Positions 29,902-38,501 of a DNA stretch of 64,000 bases are shown here, piece by piece. A model generated the notes under the pieces. It worked only from the letters and a program-made list of their open reading frames with translations, had not been told where the DNA came from and did not search any database. Position 1 is the first letter of the stretch. Every line of letters begins with the position of its first letter. The DNA comes from Staphylococcus sp. IVB6181. Lineage in GTDB: Bacteria > Bacillota > Bacilli > Staphylococcales > Staphylococcaceae. Both the position numbers and the translations under genes were made by a program. The DNA lies in assembly GCF_025561445.1 (NCBI RefSeq), contig NZ_CP095096.1:2614001-2678000 (forward strand). The letters run 5' to 3'.

Positions 29902-31014
29902 ATGTCATTCAAAGATAAACTGTCTCAGCGGTTTTCATGGGTACTGATTGGTTTCTTGGTCATATTCATAGCAAGTGTGCTGTTTACTCTTAGCAATGCA
30001 CGCTTTTATCGTATGCCTATTGGTGAAATCACACAGATTACACACCAAAAGGCCGTACCCGTGACAGATGAACATCATAATGAAGATACAAAACATACTG
30101 AACATCTTAAGTTCAAAATATTAAACGGAAAGTTCGAAGGACAGACAGGTACAATTGCACATAAATATTACGCATCACAAGCGGACTCAGAAAAGTTTCA
30201 TACACACGATAAAGTCCTATTACATATCAATCAATCCCCTAAAGATGCGACTATTATTGAAAAGAAACGCGATACATTAGTAGTCGTTATCACAGGATTA
30301 TTTGTATTAGTTGTGCTCTGGGTTGGACGCAAAGTCGGTATTCAATCGATTCTTTCTCTTGTATTGAATACTGCGGCAGTCATCGGTGCCATCGCATTGC
30401 ATAATGCTTTTCAAGGGCTTAGTCTCTTTTGGTTAATGAGTCTTGCGGTGGTAATCTCAACCATCATCACCCTATTACTCGTAACCGGATGGCATTGGCG
30501 TACTACTATTACGATTTTCAGCACACTGCTAGGTACTTTCATCTGTGTCGGCATTGCGGAAATTGTCATACGCTCAACTGCAGGTGCCGGTATTAAATAT
30601 GAAACAATGAGTTTCCTCACCTTACCTCCTAAAGAAGTCTTCATGGCTTCTGTCATTGTCGGAACTTTAGGTGCAGTGATGGATGTCGCCATTACCATTG
30701 CGAGCGGTATGTATGAAATCAAACAACGTACCCCTGATATCGATTTGAAACGCTGGGCGCTGGCCGGACGCCATATCGGACAAGACATCATGGGAACTAT
30801 GACGAACATCTTATTGTTCTCTTATTTAGCAGGCAGCTTGCCGATGATGCTGATATATCTAAGAAATGCGAATACCATTACCTATACAATTTCAATGAAC
30901 TGGTCATTAGAAATTGCACGTGCTTTAATCGGAGGTATCGGCATTGTCTTAACTATCCCAGCGACTATTGTATTAATGGAATTATGGGTGAAATTGAGAG
31001 GTGATCAAGCATGA
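29902..31014 (+). CDS. YibE/F family membrane protein (first of pair)
   Basis: The 370 residues contain an N-terminal membrane helix (residues about 12-32), an extracytoplasmic beta-type domain (about 33-125) and seven or so membrane helices. The conserved YibE/F region shows GAVMDVAITIASGMYEI and the GRHIGQDIMGTMTN segment. The family is found in many Firmicutes, always membrane-bound and without a proven function. I start at ATG 29902, eight bases behind AAAGGG; the upstream GTG would overlap that site. The gene overlaps the next by 4 bp (ATGA), so the two proteins probably form one complex. Confidence 0.87.
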   Translation: MSFKDKLSQRFSWVLIGFLVIFIASVLFTLSNARFYRMPIGEITQITHQKAVPVTDEHHNEDTKHTEHLKFKILNGKFEGQTGTIAHKYYASQADSEKFHTHDKVLLHINQSPKDATIIEKKRDTLVVVITGLFVLVVLWVGRKVGIQSILSLVLNTAAVIGAIALHNAFQGLSLFWLMSLAVVISTIITLLLVTGWHWRTTITIFSTLLGTFICVGIAEIVIRSTAGAGIKYETMSFLTLPPKEVFMASVIVGTLGAVMDVAITIASGMYEIKQRTPDIDLKRWALAGRHIGQDIMGTMTNILLFSYLAGSLPMMLIYLRNANTITYTISMNWSLEIARALIGGIGIVLTIPATIVLMELWVKLRGDQA

Positions 31015-31784
31015 ACGCAGTCTTAATACTCGCACTGATTCTCTTCATCTTGATGCTGATATTCGGCGGTAAAAAAGGCGCTGTATCTTACGGCATGCTG
31101 TTTTTAAACTTCGTCCTTGTCTTGCTTGCCTTAGTTGCGGTTGTCTTGAAATTACCGATACCTATTGTAGCAATCGTCTTTTGTATCATCGTCGCAAGCT
31201 TGAATTTATTTGGACTCAACGGCAATAACGTTAAAACACAAGCTGCGTTTTATGCAACTTGTATCACTACGCTTGTATTATTAGGCGCTATATATTGTGC
31301 TGTTGCATTAGGACACTTACAGGGATTTGCGTCGGAACAACAAGATGAAACCTACGTTTATTCGATGAACATTGGGATTAATATGATTCAATTTATGGTC
31401 TTTACCACTTTGCTTGCAGTCATAGCAGCCGTAGTCGATCTGGCAATTACCATCAGTTCTCCGATGTATGAACTTAATACTACCAATCCTGATTTAAATC
31501 GATTCGAATTGTTCCAATCAGGCATGCGTATTGGACGAGAAATTTTAGCAACCTCTGCCAATACCATTTACCTTGCCTATTTCGGAGGACAGCTCACCCT
31601 GTTCTTTTGGTTCTTTAAATTAGATTATTCATTCGGACATATCATGAACTCTAAAATCTTCACTCAAGAGTTCGTCTCAATTTTATTCGGCGGCATTGCT
31701 GTTGCGATGAGTATTCCGATTACAGCTTGGATCACTGCTTGGCTGATTAAAAGACAACATCCGAAAAAGACGGTATCGAAATAA
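31011..31784 (+). CDS. YibE/F family membrane protein (second of pair)
   Basis: This 257-residue protein is a shorter relative of its upstream neighbour. It lacks the extracytoplasmic domain and consists of about seven membrane helices. It repeats the family core: AAVVDLAITISSPMYEL and GMRIGREILATSANT align with the corresponding segments of the first protein. Translation is coupled by an ATGA overlap. The pair probably arose by duplication. The function is unknown. Confidence 0.87.
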   Translation: MNAVLILALILFILMLIFGGKKGAVSYGMLFLNFVLVLLALVAVVLKLPIPIVAIVFCIIVASLNLFGLNGNNVKTQAAFYATCITTLVLLGAIYCAVALGHLQGFASEQQDETYVYSMNIGINMIQFMVFTTLLAVIAAVVDLAITISSPMYELNTTNPDLNRFELFQSGMRIGREILATSANTIYLAYFGGQLTLFFWFFKLDYSFGHIMNSKIFTQEFVSILFGGIAVAMSIPITAWITAWLIKRQHPKKTVSK

Positions 31785-31861
31785 GTTTTAAAATCGTCAC
31801 ACCTTCACAGCAATGTTATAATAATCATGCTCAACACATCTTATGAAGGAGGAACATATAC

Positions 31862-32134
31862 ATGGCAAGACAATCTAATTCAAAATTACGTCGTTTTTCT
31901 AACGTTTTAAATATTGTCGGTTACGGCATCGAAGCTTATAATGCGTATGCGCACAATTCTAAAAACCGCAACTTATCTCGTATCGGCTTAGTGATCAATG
32001 TAACAGGAGGTATCCTTGATTTCTATACAGCATTGCAATCAGGACGCTTCTTCACAAAAATCTTCTCATTCGCAAACTTAGTAACAGTCTTTGCGACATC
32101 TTATAAACGCTTTAAAGCTTTAAAATCAAATTAA
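31862..32134 (+). CDS. Small hypothetical protein with hydrophobic segments
   Basis: This 90-residue basic protein has two moderately hydrophobic stretches (IGLVINVTGGILDFYTAL; FSFANLVTVFA) and Arg/Lys-rich ends, so it is probably membrane-associated. GAAGGAGGAACATATAC gives a strong ribosome binding site and a classical terminator follows. I recognise no domain. Confidence 0.7.
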   Translation: MARQSNSKLRRFSNVLNIVGYGIEAYNAYAHNSKNRNLSRIGLVINVTGGILDFYTALQSGRFFTKIFSFANLVTVFATSYKRFKALKSN

Positions 32135-32142
32135 CATACAAT

Positions 32143-32192
32143 AAAGCAAGCTGAACTTCCTTTTTTATAAGAAGTTGCAGCTTGCTTTTTTT
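32143..32192 (+). terminator. Rho-independent terminator
   Basis: AAAGCAAGCTGAACTT pairs with AAGTTGCAGCTTGCTTT (one mismatch), followed by TTTTT, behind the 90-residue ORF. Confidence 0.85.
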
Positions 32193-32329
32193 AATAATCT
32201 GAAATATAGATTGTACAAGACATTACTTTGGATTACTGCTATAATTTGATTTGAATATACATTTATAGTTGCACTGCACTTAAGCCTATCGACATAATTA
32301 TTTTGCAGCAACATCTAGGAGGAAACAAC

Positions 32330-32626
32330 ATGAAAATCCAAATTACTGATAGCGCATTAAAATGGTTTAGAAACGAGTTAGATTTAGAGCCGGGAGATAA
32401 AGTGAACTTTTATGTACAAGCTTATGTACATACTGGACTGCATGAACACTTCACAACAGCGTTCAAAATCGAACCTTACGACAAAAACGCAGCGGCTTCT
32501 GTTACAGTAGATCGCATCACTTTCTATATCAATGATTCAGATGTATGGTTCTTTAAAGGTCTTGATTTATTGGTGGACTATAATCCGGAAATCGATGAAA
32601 TTGAATACAAAAATACACAACTTTAA
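32330..32626 (+). CDS. HesB-like (YneR family) protein
   Basis: The 98-residue protein has the HesB/IscA-like opening KIQITDSALKWFRNELDLEPGDKVNFYV and the FKIEPYDKNA region. The cysteines that bind iron-sulfur clusters in true A-type carriers are absent, as in the YneR/YfhF group of Firmicutes. It therefore probably does not carry a cluster. The start at 32330 is fixed by AGGAGGAAACAAC. It is monocistronic, with a bidirectional terminator behind. Confidence 0.8.
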   Translation: MKIQITDSALKWFRNELDLEPGDKVNFYVQAYVHTGLHEHFTTAFKIEPYDKNAAASVTVDRITFYINDSDVWFFKGLDLLVDYNPEIDEIEYKNTQL

Positions 32627-32674
32627 TCCAAAAAGATGTATTGGCAGTCACCAGTACCTCTCTTTTATTGCAAA

Positions 32675-32707
32675 AAAATCCAGAGACCCTATCCGTCTCT
32701 GGATTTT
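32675..32707. terminator. Bidirectional terminator
   Basis: A perfect 13-bp stem (AAAATCCAGAGAC / GTCTCTGGATTTT) lies between the convergent HesB-like gene and sle1. Confidence 0.88.
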
Positions 32708-32720
32708 AAACATTATTCAA

Positions 32721-33728
32721 TTAATGGATAAAGTTATAGTAACCTACTTGGCTTGCAGGAATTGTACGATAAGTCGTATAACCAGGGTTGCCAGTAAAGT
32801 TCATTTCAGATACTAATAAACTTCCGTCGCCATTGACACGTTCTACGAACGCTACGTGGCCAAAAGGTCCAGCATCTGATTGCAAGATTGAACCTACAGT
32901 TGCGTAATGGTCTACAGTGTAGCCGTCTGCACGCGCTGCATTATCCCAGTTATAATCATGCCACCAATAAGTACTGATCGGTTTGCCGATTTGAGCACGG
33001 CGATTGAATGTATGCCATGTACATTGACCCCAGTCATATAAGTTAGAGTGGTTGAATACCGGAGTATAGTAACCGCCTCTGCTCGTTGAAACTGATGGTG
33101 AAGGCGAATTAGTATTCGCTGCAGTTGTACCGACTACTTTTAATTTTTGTCCCGGATAAATAAAGAAGTTATTTAAACCGTTTAACTTCATAATGTTTTG
33201 GTAAGTTGTACCGTATTTTGATGCGATTAATGATAATGAATCACCAGGTTGTACCGTATAAACTGAACCGCCTGAAACTTGTGTTCTATTATTAGAAACC
33301 GTAGTACTGCTAGAAGCTGTACCGGATACTTTTAAAACTTGTCCTGGATGGATTAAGAATCCGTTTAATCCATTCAAGCGCATAATATTTTGGTATGTCG
33401 TACCGTATTTTGATGCGATTAATGATAATGAGTCACCAGGTTTTACTGTATAAGTAGACCCGCCTGATGATGAACCGCTTGAAGTACTTGTACGATTTGT
33501 ATTCGCAGAACCAGACACTTTTAAGACTTGGTTCGGGAAAATCAAGTTTGAACTTAAATTGTTTAATGATTTAATATTCGCAATGGACGTGTTGTGACGG
33601 TGTGCAATAGACCACAAAGAGTCGCCAGCTTGGACTCTATATGTTGAAGCAGCATCTGCAGCTCCAGCAGTAGCAATTGCAGAAACAGCGCCAGTCCCAA
33701 CAACAGCAGCAATAATTTTCTTTTCCAC
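32721..33728 (-). CDS. sle1: N-acetylmuramoyl-L-alanine amidase Sle1 (LysM-CHAP)
   Basis: This secreted peptidoglycan hydrolase splits daughter cells after division. The 335 residues, close to S. aureus Sle1, have a signal peptide (cleavage near residue 27, ADAAS), three LysM modules (about 29-72, 92-135 and 156-199) joined by Ser/Thr/Asn linkers, and a C-terminal CHAP domain (about 226-335) with Cys236 (DWGQCTWH) and His301 (FGHVAFVE). LysM modules 2 and 3 share an almost identical [18 protein letters not shown] WalR-like site lies upstream. Confidence 0.95.
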   Translation of the reverse strand: MEKKIIAAVVGTGAVSAIATAGAADAASTYRVQAGDSLWSIAHRHNTSIANIKSLNNLSSNLIFPNQVLKVSGSANTNRTSTSSGSSSGGSTYTVKPGDSLSLIASKYGTTYQNIMRLNGLNGFLIHPGQVLKVSGTASSSTTVSNNRTQVSGGSVYTVQPGDSLSLIASKYGTTYQNIMKLNGLNNFFIYPGQKLKVVGTTAANTNSPSPSVSTSRGGYYTPVFNHSNLYDWGQCTWHTFNRRAQIGKPISTYWWHDYNWDNAARADGYTVDHYATVGSILQSDAGPFGHVAFVERVNGDGSLLVSEMNFTGNPGYTTYRTIPASQVGYYNFIH

Positions 33729-34103
33729 CTATACACTTAATTATTATACACATCATTTACGTATGACATATTATCATTAGATGACATTTAGGTTACAAAA
33801 GATTCAATTCTATTTTTTCTAATATAATGTAAGCGCTTAACTTACTGTCACATCTATAAACAATCCTATTTAAGACACCTTTTATTTATATCATTACTTT
33901 TTCCACTACGATTCCAACAAGTTCCCCCGATTACTATCAATCATTGAACCCTATTTTCTCCTTGAATTTCCAATAAACCAAAAAATATATTTATTACGTC
34001 GTAAACATTTGTAAAATTAACAAAAATTAAATACATTTTGATACGTTTCACTGGTACTATAGTGTTGTGTGCTTAACACAATCCAATAAAAAGGAGGACA
34101 CAA
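33729..34103. promoter_or_regulatory. sle1/adsA divergent regulatory region with WalR-like box
   Basis: For sle1 a TATAAT -10 lies at 33748-33743 without a good -35. Upstream, TGTAAC-N5-TGTCAT (33797-33781, minus strand) matches the WalR box TGTWAH-N5-TGTWAH except at one base, which fits an activated cell-wall hydrolase gene. On the adsA side, GGAGGACACAA precedes the ATG. The rest is AT-rich with no gene seen. Confidence 0.5.
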
Positions 34104-36605
34104 ATGCATAAGTTACTATTAAGAACTTGCTTCTTAGTCGCAACTTTATTCTTACTGTTCAACATCACAAGTTTTGCGGCAGAAACAGCAGCAACTCCGT
34201 CTGACAGTACGGATACGACAGTACAAACAGCTCAAGAACCAAAAGCATCCGCTTCTGACAATGCACCTGTGCAGGAAGCACCTGCTGAAACGACACAACA
34301 AACAGCAGACGTACCCGCTTCACCAACTGAAAACACTGTACAAAGTACTACGCAGACCGCACCATCTTCAGACTCAACACCAACAGCTGAAACTGAAGTT
34401 GCAAAAGCAAGTCCTGCATCTACTGACACTGCAACACAAACTACTACGCAACCCGCTGATACTGTGAAACCTGAAACAACAACAGCACCAAAATCACAAA
34501 CTGTTTCGCAACCATCAGCACAAACAACACAAAATGCTGAGCCTGACACTATGACAGCTTCAGCAGCACGCAGCACTGCACAAACAGATCCCAACACTGC
34601 GCAGCACGTCAAAATTCTTCATACTAATGATATGCACGGACGTATCTTAGAAGAAGACGGACGCGTCATCGGGATGTCTAAATTAAAGACCATCAAGCAG
34701 CAAGAAAATCCGGATTTAATGCTGGATTCCGGGGATGCTTTCCAAGGTTTGCCTATCTCTAACAACACAAAAGGTGCAGATATGGCAGAAGCAATGAACG
34801 ATGTGGGTTACGATGCTATGGCCGTCGGCAACCATGAGTTCGATTTCGGCTTGGATCAAGCAATCAAATACAAAGATCAATTAAACTTCCCTATTCTTTC
34901 GGCGAATACATATAAAGATGGGAAGCCGCTCTTTGACCCTTACACTATCGTCAATAAAAACGGCATTAACTACGGGATTATCGGTGTCACAACACCTGAA
35001 ACCGGCGTTAAAACACATCCGAATAACATCCAAGGTGTCACTTTTACAGAACCGATTCCTGCCGTACAAAATGTCATGAATCAAATTAAAGACCAAGCAG
35101 ATATTTTTATCATTCTCTCTCATTTAGGGATTGACGGCTCTACCAAAACAGAATGGCGCGGAGATACATTAGCGAATACGTTAGCGCGCGATCGCCGCTT
35201 TAACGACAAAGAAATTATCATCTTAGACGGCCATTCGCACTCAGTCATTGAAAATGGCGAAATCAATCAAAATACATTATTAGCACAAACAGGTACAGCG
35301 CTCGCAAACATCGGAAAAGTAGAATTCGATTACGCAGATAACACTGTATCTAACTTAAAAGATTCATTAATTAACGTGAAAGACACAGCGAATGTACAGC
35401 CTGATCCAACTTTGCAGCAAAAAATGGATGAAGCAAAAGCGAAATTCGACGCACAAGTGTCTGAAGTAATCATTCCTGATAACCAAGTACAATTCCAAGG
35501 TGAACGCGATGATGTTCGCAGACACGAAACTAACTTAGGGAATGCCATTACAGACAGCATGGAAGCTTATGCTCAAGACGGTTTCTCGCACCCTGCAGAT
35601 TTTGCGGTAACTAACGGCGGCGGTATCCGTGCTTCTATCGATAAAGGCAAAGACGTTACACTTGGCGATGTGATTACTGTATTGCCGTTCGGCAACACAA
35701 TTTCTCAAATCCAAGTTTCTGGCGAAAACGTTAAGAAAATGTTCGAACACAGCCTAAGTGCACCAGTTGAAAATGGTGAATTAGGCGCAAACGGCGGTTT
35801 CTTGCACGCTTCTAAATCTATCCGTGTTTATTACGACATCAATAAAGCACCTGGTGAACGTGTACTTAAAATTGAAGTCTTAAATAAACAAACACAGCAA
35901 TTCGAACCATTAGATAACGCCCGCACTTACTATGTAACAACAAATGATTTCACAGCTGCCGGCGGCGATGGTTACGACATGTTAGGCGGACCGCGTGAAG
36001 AAGGCATCTCATTAGATAAAGTCTTTGCGGACTACCTTGAAACTGCAGATTTATCACAATACGCTACAGATACAGCCAGCCGTATTATCAACGGCCAACC
36101 TCCTGTTGCGGATACTGAAACACCTGGCGTTGAAACAGATACACCAGCAGAACAAGACAACAGCCCAGCACCAGGTCAATCTTCTGAACCTGCAGCACAA
36201 GGCAATGTACCGGTTGTACCTGAAGATCAACCAGCAGTTGCTCAAACGCAAACACCTGTGGTTAACGGACAAGGCAATCCTGTCAAAGCACCATCCAATG
36301 TGATTCCTTTCCCATCAAACAAACCATCAAGTGTGCCTGCAGACCAGCCGGCTGCAGCACAAGCAGCTCAACACACGAACACTGCACATCCTGGCACTGC
36401 AGCTGACAAAGTGATGTACCATCCAGCACATAAAGCTGTACATCATAACAATGCAGCTGCGCCGACACACAAAACTGCTCAATCTGATGCAAGTCATCAC
36501 TTGCCGAACACAGGCACATCACAACTTCCATTCTTACCGATTGGATTAGTACTTTTAGGTTTAGGTACTTATTGTGTAACACGAAAAGCAGATAAAGCAG
36601 CGTAA
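34104..36605 (+). CDS. adsA: LPXTG-anchored 5'-nucleotidase, adenosine synthase A
   Basis: AdsA dephosphorylates AMP, ADP and ATP (and dAMP) to nucleosides on the cell surface and helps staphylococci escape phagocytes. The 833-residue protein has a signal peptide (residues 1-26), a Thr/Ala/Gln-rich low-complexity segment (about 27-165), a metallophosphoesterase domain (HTNDMHGR at 173-180, GNHEFDFG, DGHSHS), a 5'-nucleotidase C-terminal domain (TNGGGIRASI, GGDGYDMLGG), a Pro/Ala-rich spacer and an LPNTG sorting signal with membrane helix and basic tail. It matches S. aureus AdsA closely in the catalytic part. In S. aureus it lies near orfX; here it is beside sle1. Confidence 0.93.
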   Translation: MHKLLLRTCFLVATLFLLFNITSFAAETAATPSDSTDTTVQTAQEPKASASDNAPVQEAPAETTQQTADVPASPTENTVQSTTQTAPSSDSTPTAETEVAKASPASTDTATQTTTQPADTVKPETTTAPKSQTVSQPSAQTTQNAEPDTMTASAARSTAQTDPNTAQHVKILHTNDMHGRILEEDGRVIGMSKLKTIKQQENPDLMLDSGDAFQGLPISNNTKGADMAEAMNDVGYDAMAVGNHEFDFGLDQAIKYKDQLNFPILSANTYKDGKPLFDPYTIVNKNGINYGIIGVTTPETGVKTHPNNIQGVTFTEPIPAVQNVMNQIKDQADIFIILSHLGIDGSTKTEWRGDTLANTLARDRRFNDKEIIILDGHSHSVIENGEINQNTLLAQTGTALANIGKVEFDYADNTVSNLKDSLINVKDTANVQPDPTLQQKMDEAKAKFDAQVSEVIIPDNQVQFQGERDDVRRHETNLGNAITDSMEAYAQDGFSHPADFAVTNGGGIRASIDKGKDVTLGDVITVLPFGNTISQIQVSGENVKKMFEHSLSAPVENGELGANGGFLHASKSIRVYYDINKAPGERVLKIEVLNKQTQQFEPLDNARTYYVTTNDFTAAGGDGYDMLGGPREEGISLDKVFADYLETADLSQYATDTASRIINGQPPVADTETPGVETDTPAEQDNSPAPGQSSEPAAQGNVPVVPEDQPAVAQTQTPVVNGQGNPVKAPSNVIPFPSNKPSSVPADQPAAAQAAQHTNTAHPGTAADKVMYHPAHKAVHHNNAAAPTHKTAQSDASHHLPNTGTSQLPFLPIGLVLLGLGTYCVTRKADKAA

Positions 36606-36613
36606 ACCCAAAT

Positions 36614-36660
36614 AAAAGCAGCGCAACTTCCTATATTTTCAGGAGGTTGTGCTGCTTTTT
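36614..36660. terminator. Terminator behind adsA
   Basis: AAAAGCAGCGCAACTTCCT pairs with AGGAGGTTGTGCTGCTTTT (few mismatches), followed by T residues. It lies between convergent adsA and the N-acetyltransferase gene. Confidence 0.85.
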
Positions 36661-36674
36661 CTTCATGTAATATA

Positions 36675-37460
36675 TTATGAAAATGTCGCAATGGTCATCT
36701 TCGGTATACCAAAATATGTTTCTAAGAAATCTTGGTAGTTCTCTTTCGTTGTCGTTTGTGCAGACTTGTCACCGTTTGAAAGCAGTGTTAAATGATTATG
36801 TGTTAATGTATTGCGTCCGGTTTCTGTCGCTTTTGTGATCAGTAAACCTTGAACAAATATAGAATCCGGGCTGGATTGATTGTAGGCAATCCCATCTTCG
36901 AATGCCTCTAACGTTTTCGGTTCATTCAACACACGATAGCTGATTTGCCATGCTTGTTGTGCATCAGACCATTTCTCAATGTCATAATAACCTTCATTCA
37001 AGCCATGTACTCTGTAACTGCCTGTCACATCTGACAGACCTTCACTTGGACACGCCATAGGCAAAGCAAATTTCGGCATGTCCCCAAAACCGATATCTGC
37101 GACATACGCTTTATCATCAATCGTGACTTTTAAGGACATATGCGAGCCTTCACGTGCCCAGCCGTTCGGACTCATCACGGTTGCGGACATTGCGTCGACT
37201 TCAAAGCCTTTATATTCTAAATAATGCTTAAAGAAATAATTCATTTCATAACAAAAGCCGCCGCGCTGTTCATCTACTACTTTTTGCATCATCGCTTCAT
37301 CTGTCAATGCAAGCGGCCAGCCATTCTGCACGTTGATATTTTCAAACGGCACCTTCAGCATATACTGGCGGATATAGTGATTCAACGCCTCTGCACTAGC
37401 TTCACTATATTTTGTGTCATCAATTGCTAGAAAATGTTCCAATTTTGTAAAATCTACCAT
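36675..37460 (-). CDS. nat: Arylamine N-acetyltransferase
   Basis: The enzyme transfers acetyl groups from acetyl-CoA to arylamines through a cysteine-His-Asp triad. The 261 residues contain Cys70 (QRGGFCYEMNYFF), His107 (AREGSHMSL) and Asp122 (YVADIGFGD), all in family-typical context. No signal peptide is present. The natural substrate in staphylococci is not known. It stands alone between adsA and the merB-like gene. Confidence 0.93.
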   Translation of the reverse strand: MVDFTKLEHFLAIDDTKYSEASAEALNHYIRQYMLKVPFENINVQNGWPLALTDEAMMQKVVDEQRGGFCYEMNYFFKHYLEYKGFEVDAMSATVMSPNGWAREGSHMSLKVTIDDKAYVADIGFGDMPKFALPMACPSEGLSDVTGSYRVHGLNEGYYDIEKWSDAQQAWQISYRVLNEPKTLEAFEDGIAYNQSSPDSIFVQGLLITKATETGRNTLTHNHLTLLSNGDKSAQTTTKENYQDFLETYFGIPKMTIATFS

Positions 37461-37563
37461 AATCTATTCCCTTCTCTTTCTTTTTGAGATTGCATTCATA
37501 CCTTTACAAGGTATAGAATTAAATCAAAATGATTACGATTTATATAAAAAGGAGTCGTGACTT

Positions 37564-38166
37564 GTGAAATATTTTAACTTCGATGCCTCATTGACATCAA
37601 ACGAGCGAGCTATGCGCGAAACGCTAATACAACATATTCTAAAGCACCCCACTACACCACCCGCATTTAAACAAAGTTATACAGCGTTGTACGATAAACA
37701 TATGATTACAGTTCAAAACCAACAAATCACATGTCTCTATCCCTTTGCGACACATGTGACCGAATTTAAAGTACAACTACTTTCACAACCTGATGTATAT
37801 GCCATGTGCGCGATTGATGCTTTAGGTGTTCATTACTTATTACATCAACCGATTACAATCGAATCACAATGTGCCACAACACATGCGCCTATTATGATTC
37901 AGTTAAGCAATCAACAAATCCAACACTCAGAGTATACCAAAGACATTCACGTGTTGTTTAAAAACATCTATCCCCATACTTCTTGTGCTTCGACTTGTTG
38001 TCCAAATATGTTGTTCTTTATTAATCGCCAAGCATTAGATGATTATTATCGTACACACATTAACCTTACATTACCTATTGAAGCACATGCCGAATATTTT
38101 GCGTTAAGCTTAGATGAAGCCAATCAAGTGGCTCAAGATATTTTTGAAATTCAATCAAATAATTAA
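37564..38166 (+). CDS. merB: Organomercurial lyase (MerB family)
   Basis: MerB breaks carbon-mercury bonds. The 200-residue protein has the family core YAMCAIDALG..IESQCATTHAPI. The catalytic residues Cys82, Asp85 and Cys145 stand exactly 14 positions before Cys96, Asp99 and Cys159 of E. coli MerB, and Cys103 likewise corresponds to the structural Cys117. All key residues are therefore kept. The GTG start lies 9 nt behind AAAGGAG. There is no merA, merR or merT nearby, which is unusual. Without a mercuric reductase, the role (mercury resistance or another cleavage) is open. Confidence 0.82.
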   Translation: MKYFNFDASLTSNERAMRETLIQHILKHPTTPPAFKQSYTALYDKHMITVQNQQITCLYPFATHVTEFKVQLLSQPDVYAMCAIDALGVHYLLHQPITIESQCATTHAPIMIQLSNQQIQHSEYTKDIHVLFKNIYPHTSCASTCCPNMLFFINRQALDDYYRTHINLTLPIEAHAEYFALSLDEANQVAQDIFEIQSNN

Positions 38167-38501
38167 ATCTCCCTTCAAAACAATTCAATTCTGCCTATTC
38201 ATTTCCTTTTGGATAAGCTGAAACTACGACGGTTCGCAAATAATGAGGGGCTTTGGATTTTGCAGCTCTTCATGAATTTCACGAACTAATGCATCTTTAT
38301 GGGGGTTTCGCACGATCTATTTTACTCCAAAGAAAATAGCGTTTTTGACTATTTTCAGCTTGAACTTATAAGCGTTTGCCTTTTGTTTAGCGGCTACAAA
38401 CACAACGTACCATGTCATTCTACCTTTAAATTCATTATCACTCTACCAAAAAGATGCCTCCCACTTTTTAAATGTGAAAGGCATCTTTGTTTTAATGTTG
38501 A
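38167..38501. other. Intergenic region with a possible Nudix fragment and a terminator
   Basis: No intact gene lies here. On the minus strand, about 38,310-38,235, one frame reads DALVREIHEEL, which resembles the core of a Nudix box, but stops surround it and it covers under 35 codons. A hairpin at 38448-38490 (AAAGATGCCT / AGGCATCTTT) terminates mccB. The rest is AT-rich. Confidence 0.4.
38448..38490 (-). terminator. mccB terminator
   Basis: AAAGATGCCT and AGGCATCTTT pair around a partly complementary loop, with T residues on the minus strand side, directly behind mccB. Confidence 0.75.

Noticed and set aside
33828..33841. cre-like TGTAAGCGCTTAAC between sle1 and adsA
   Set aside because: Only 12 of 14 positions match and the core palindrome is short; no carbon-regulated gene is implied by position.
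34232..34612. 126-codon ORF antisense to adsA, rich in Ala, Val and Cys
   Set aside because: It mirrors the Thr/Gln/Ala-rich repeat codons of adsA; no RBS and no recognisable domain.
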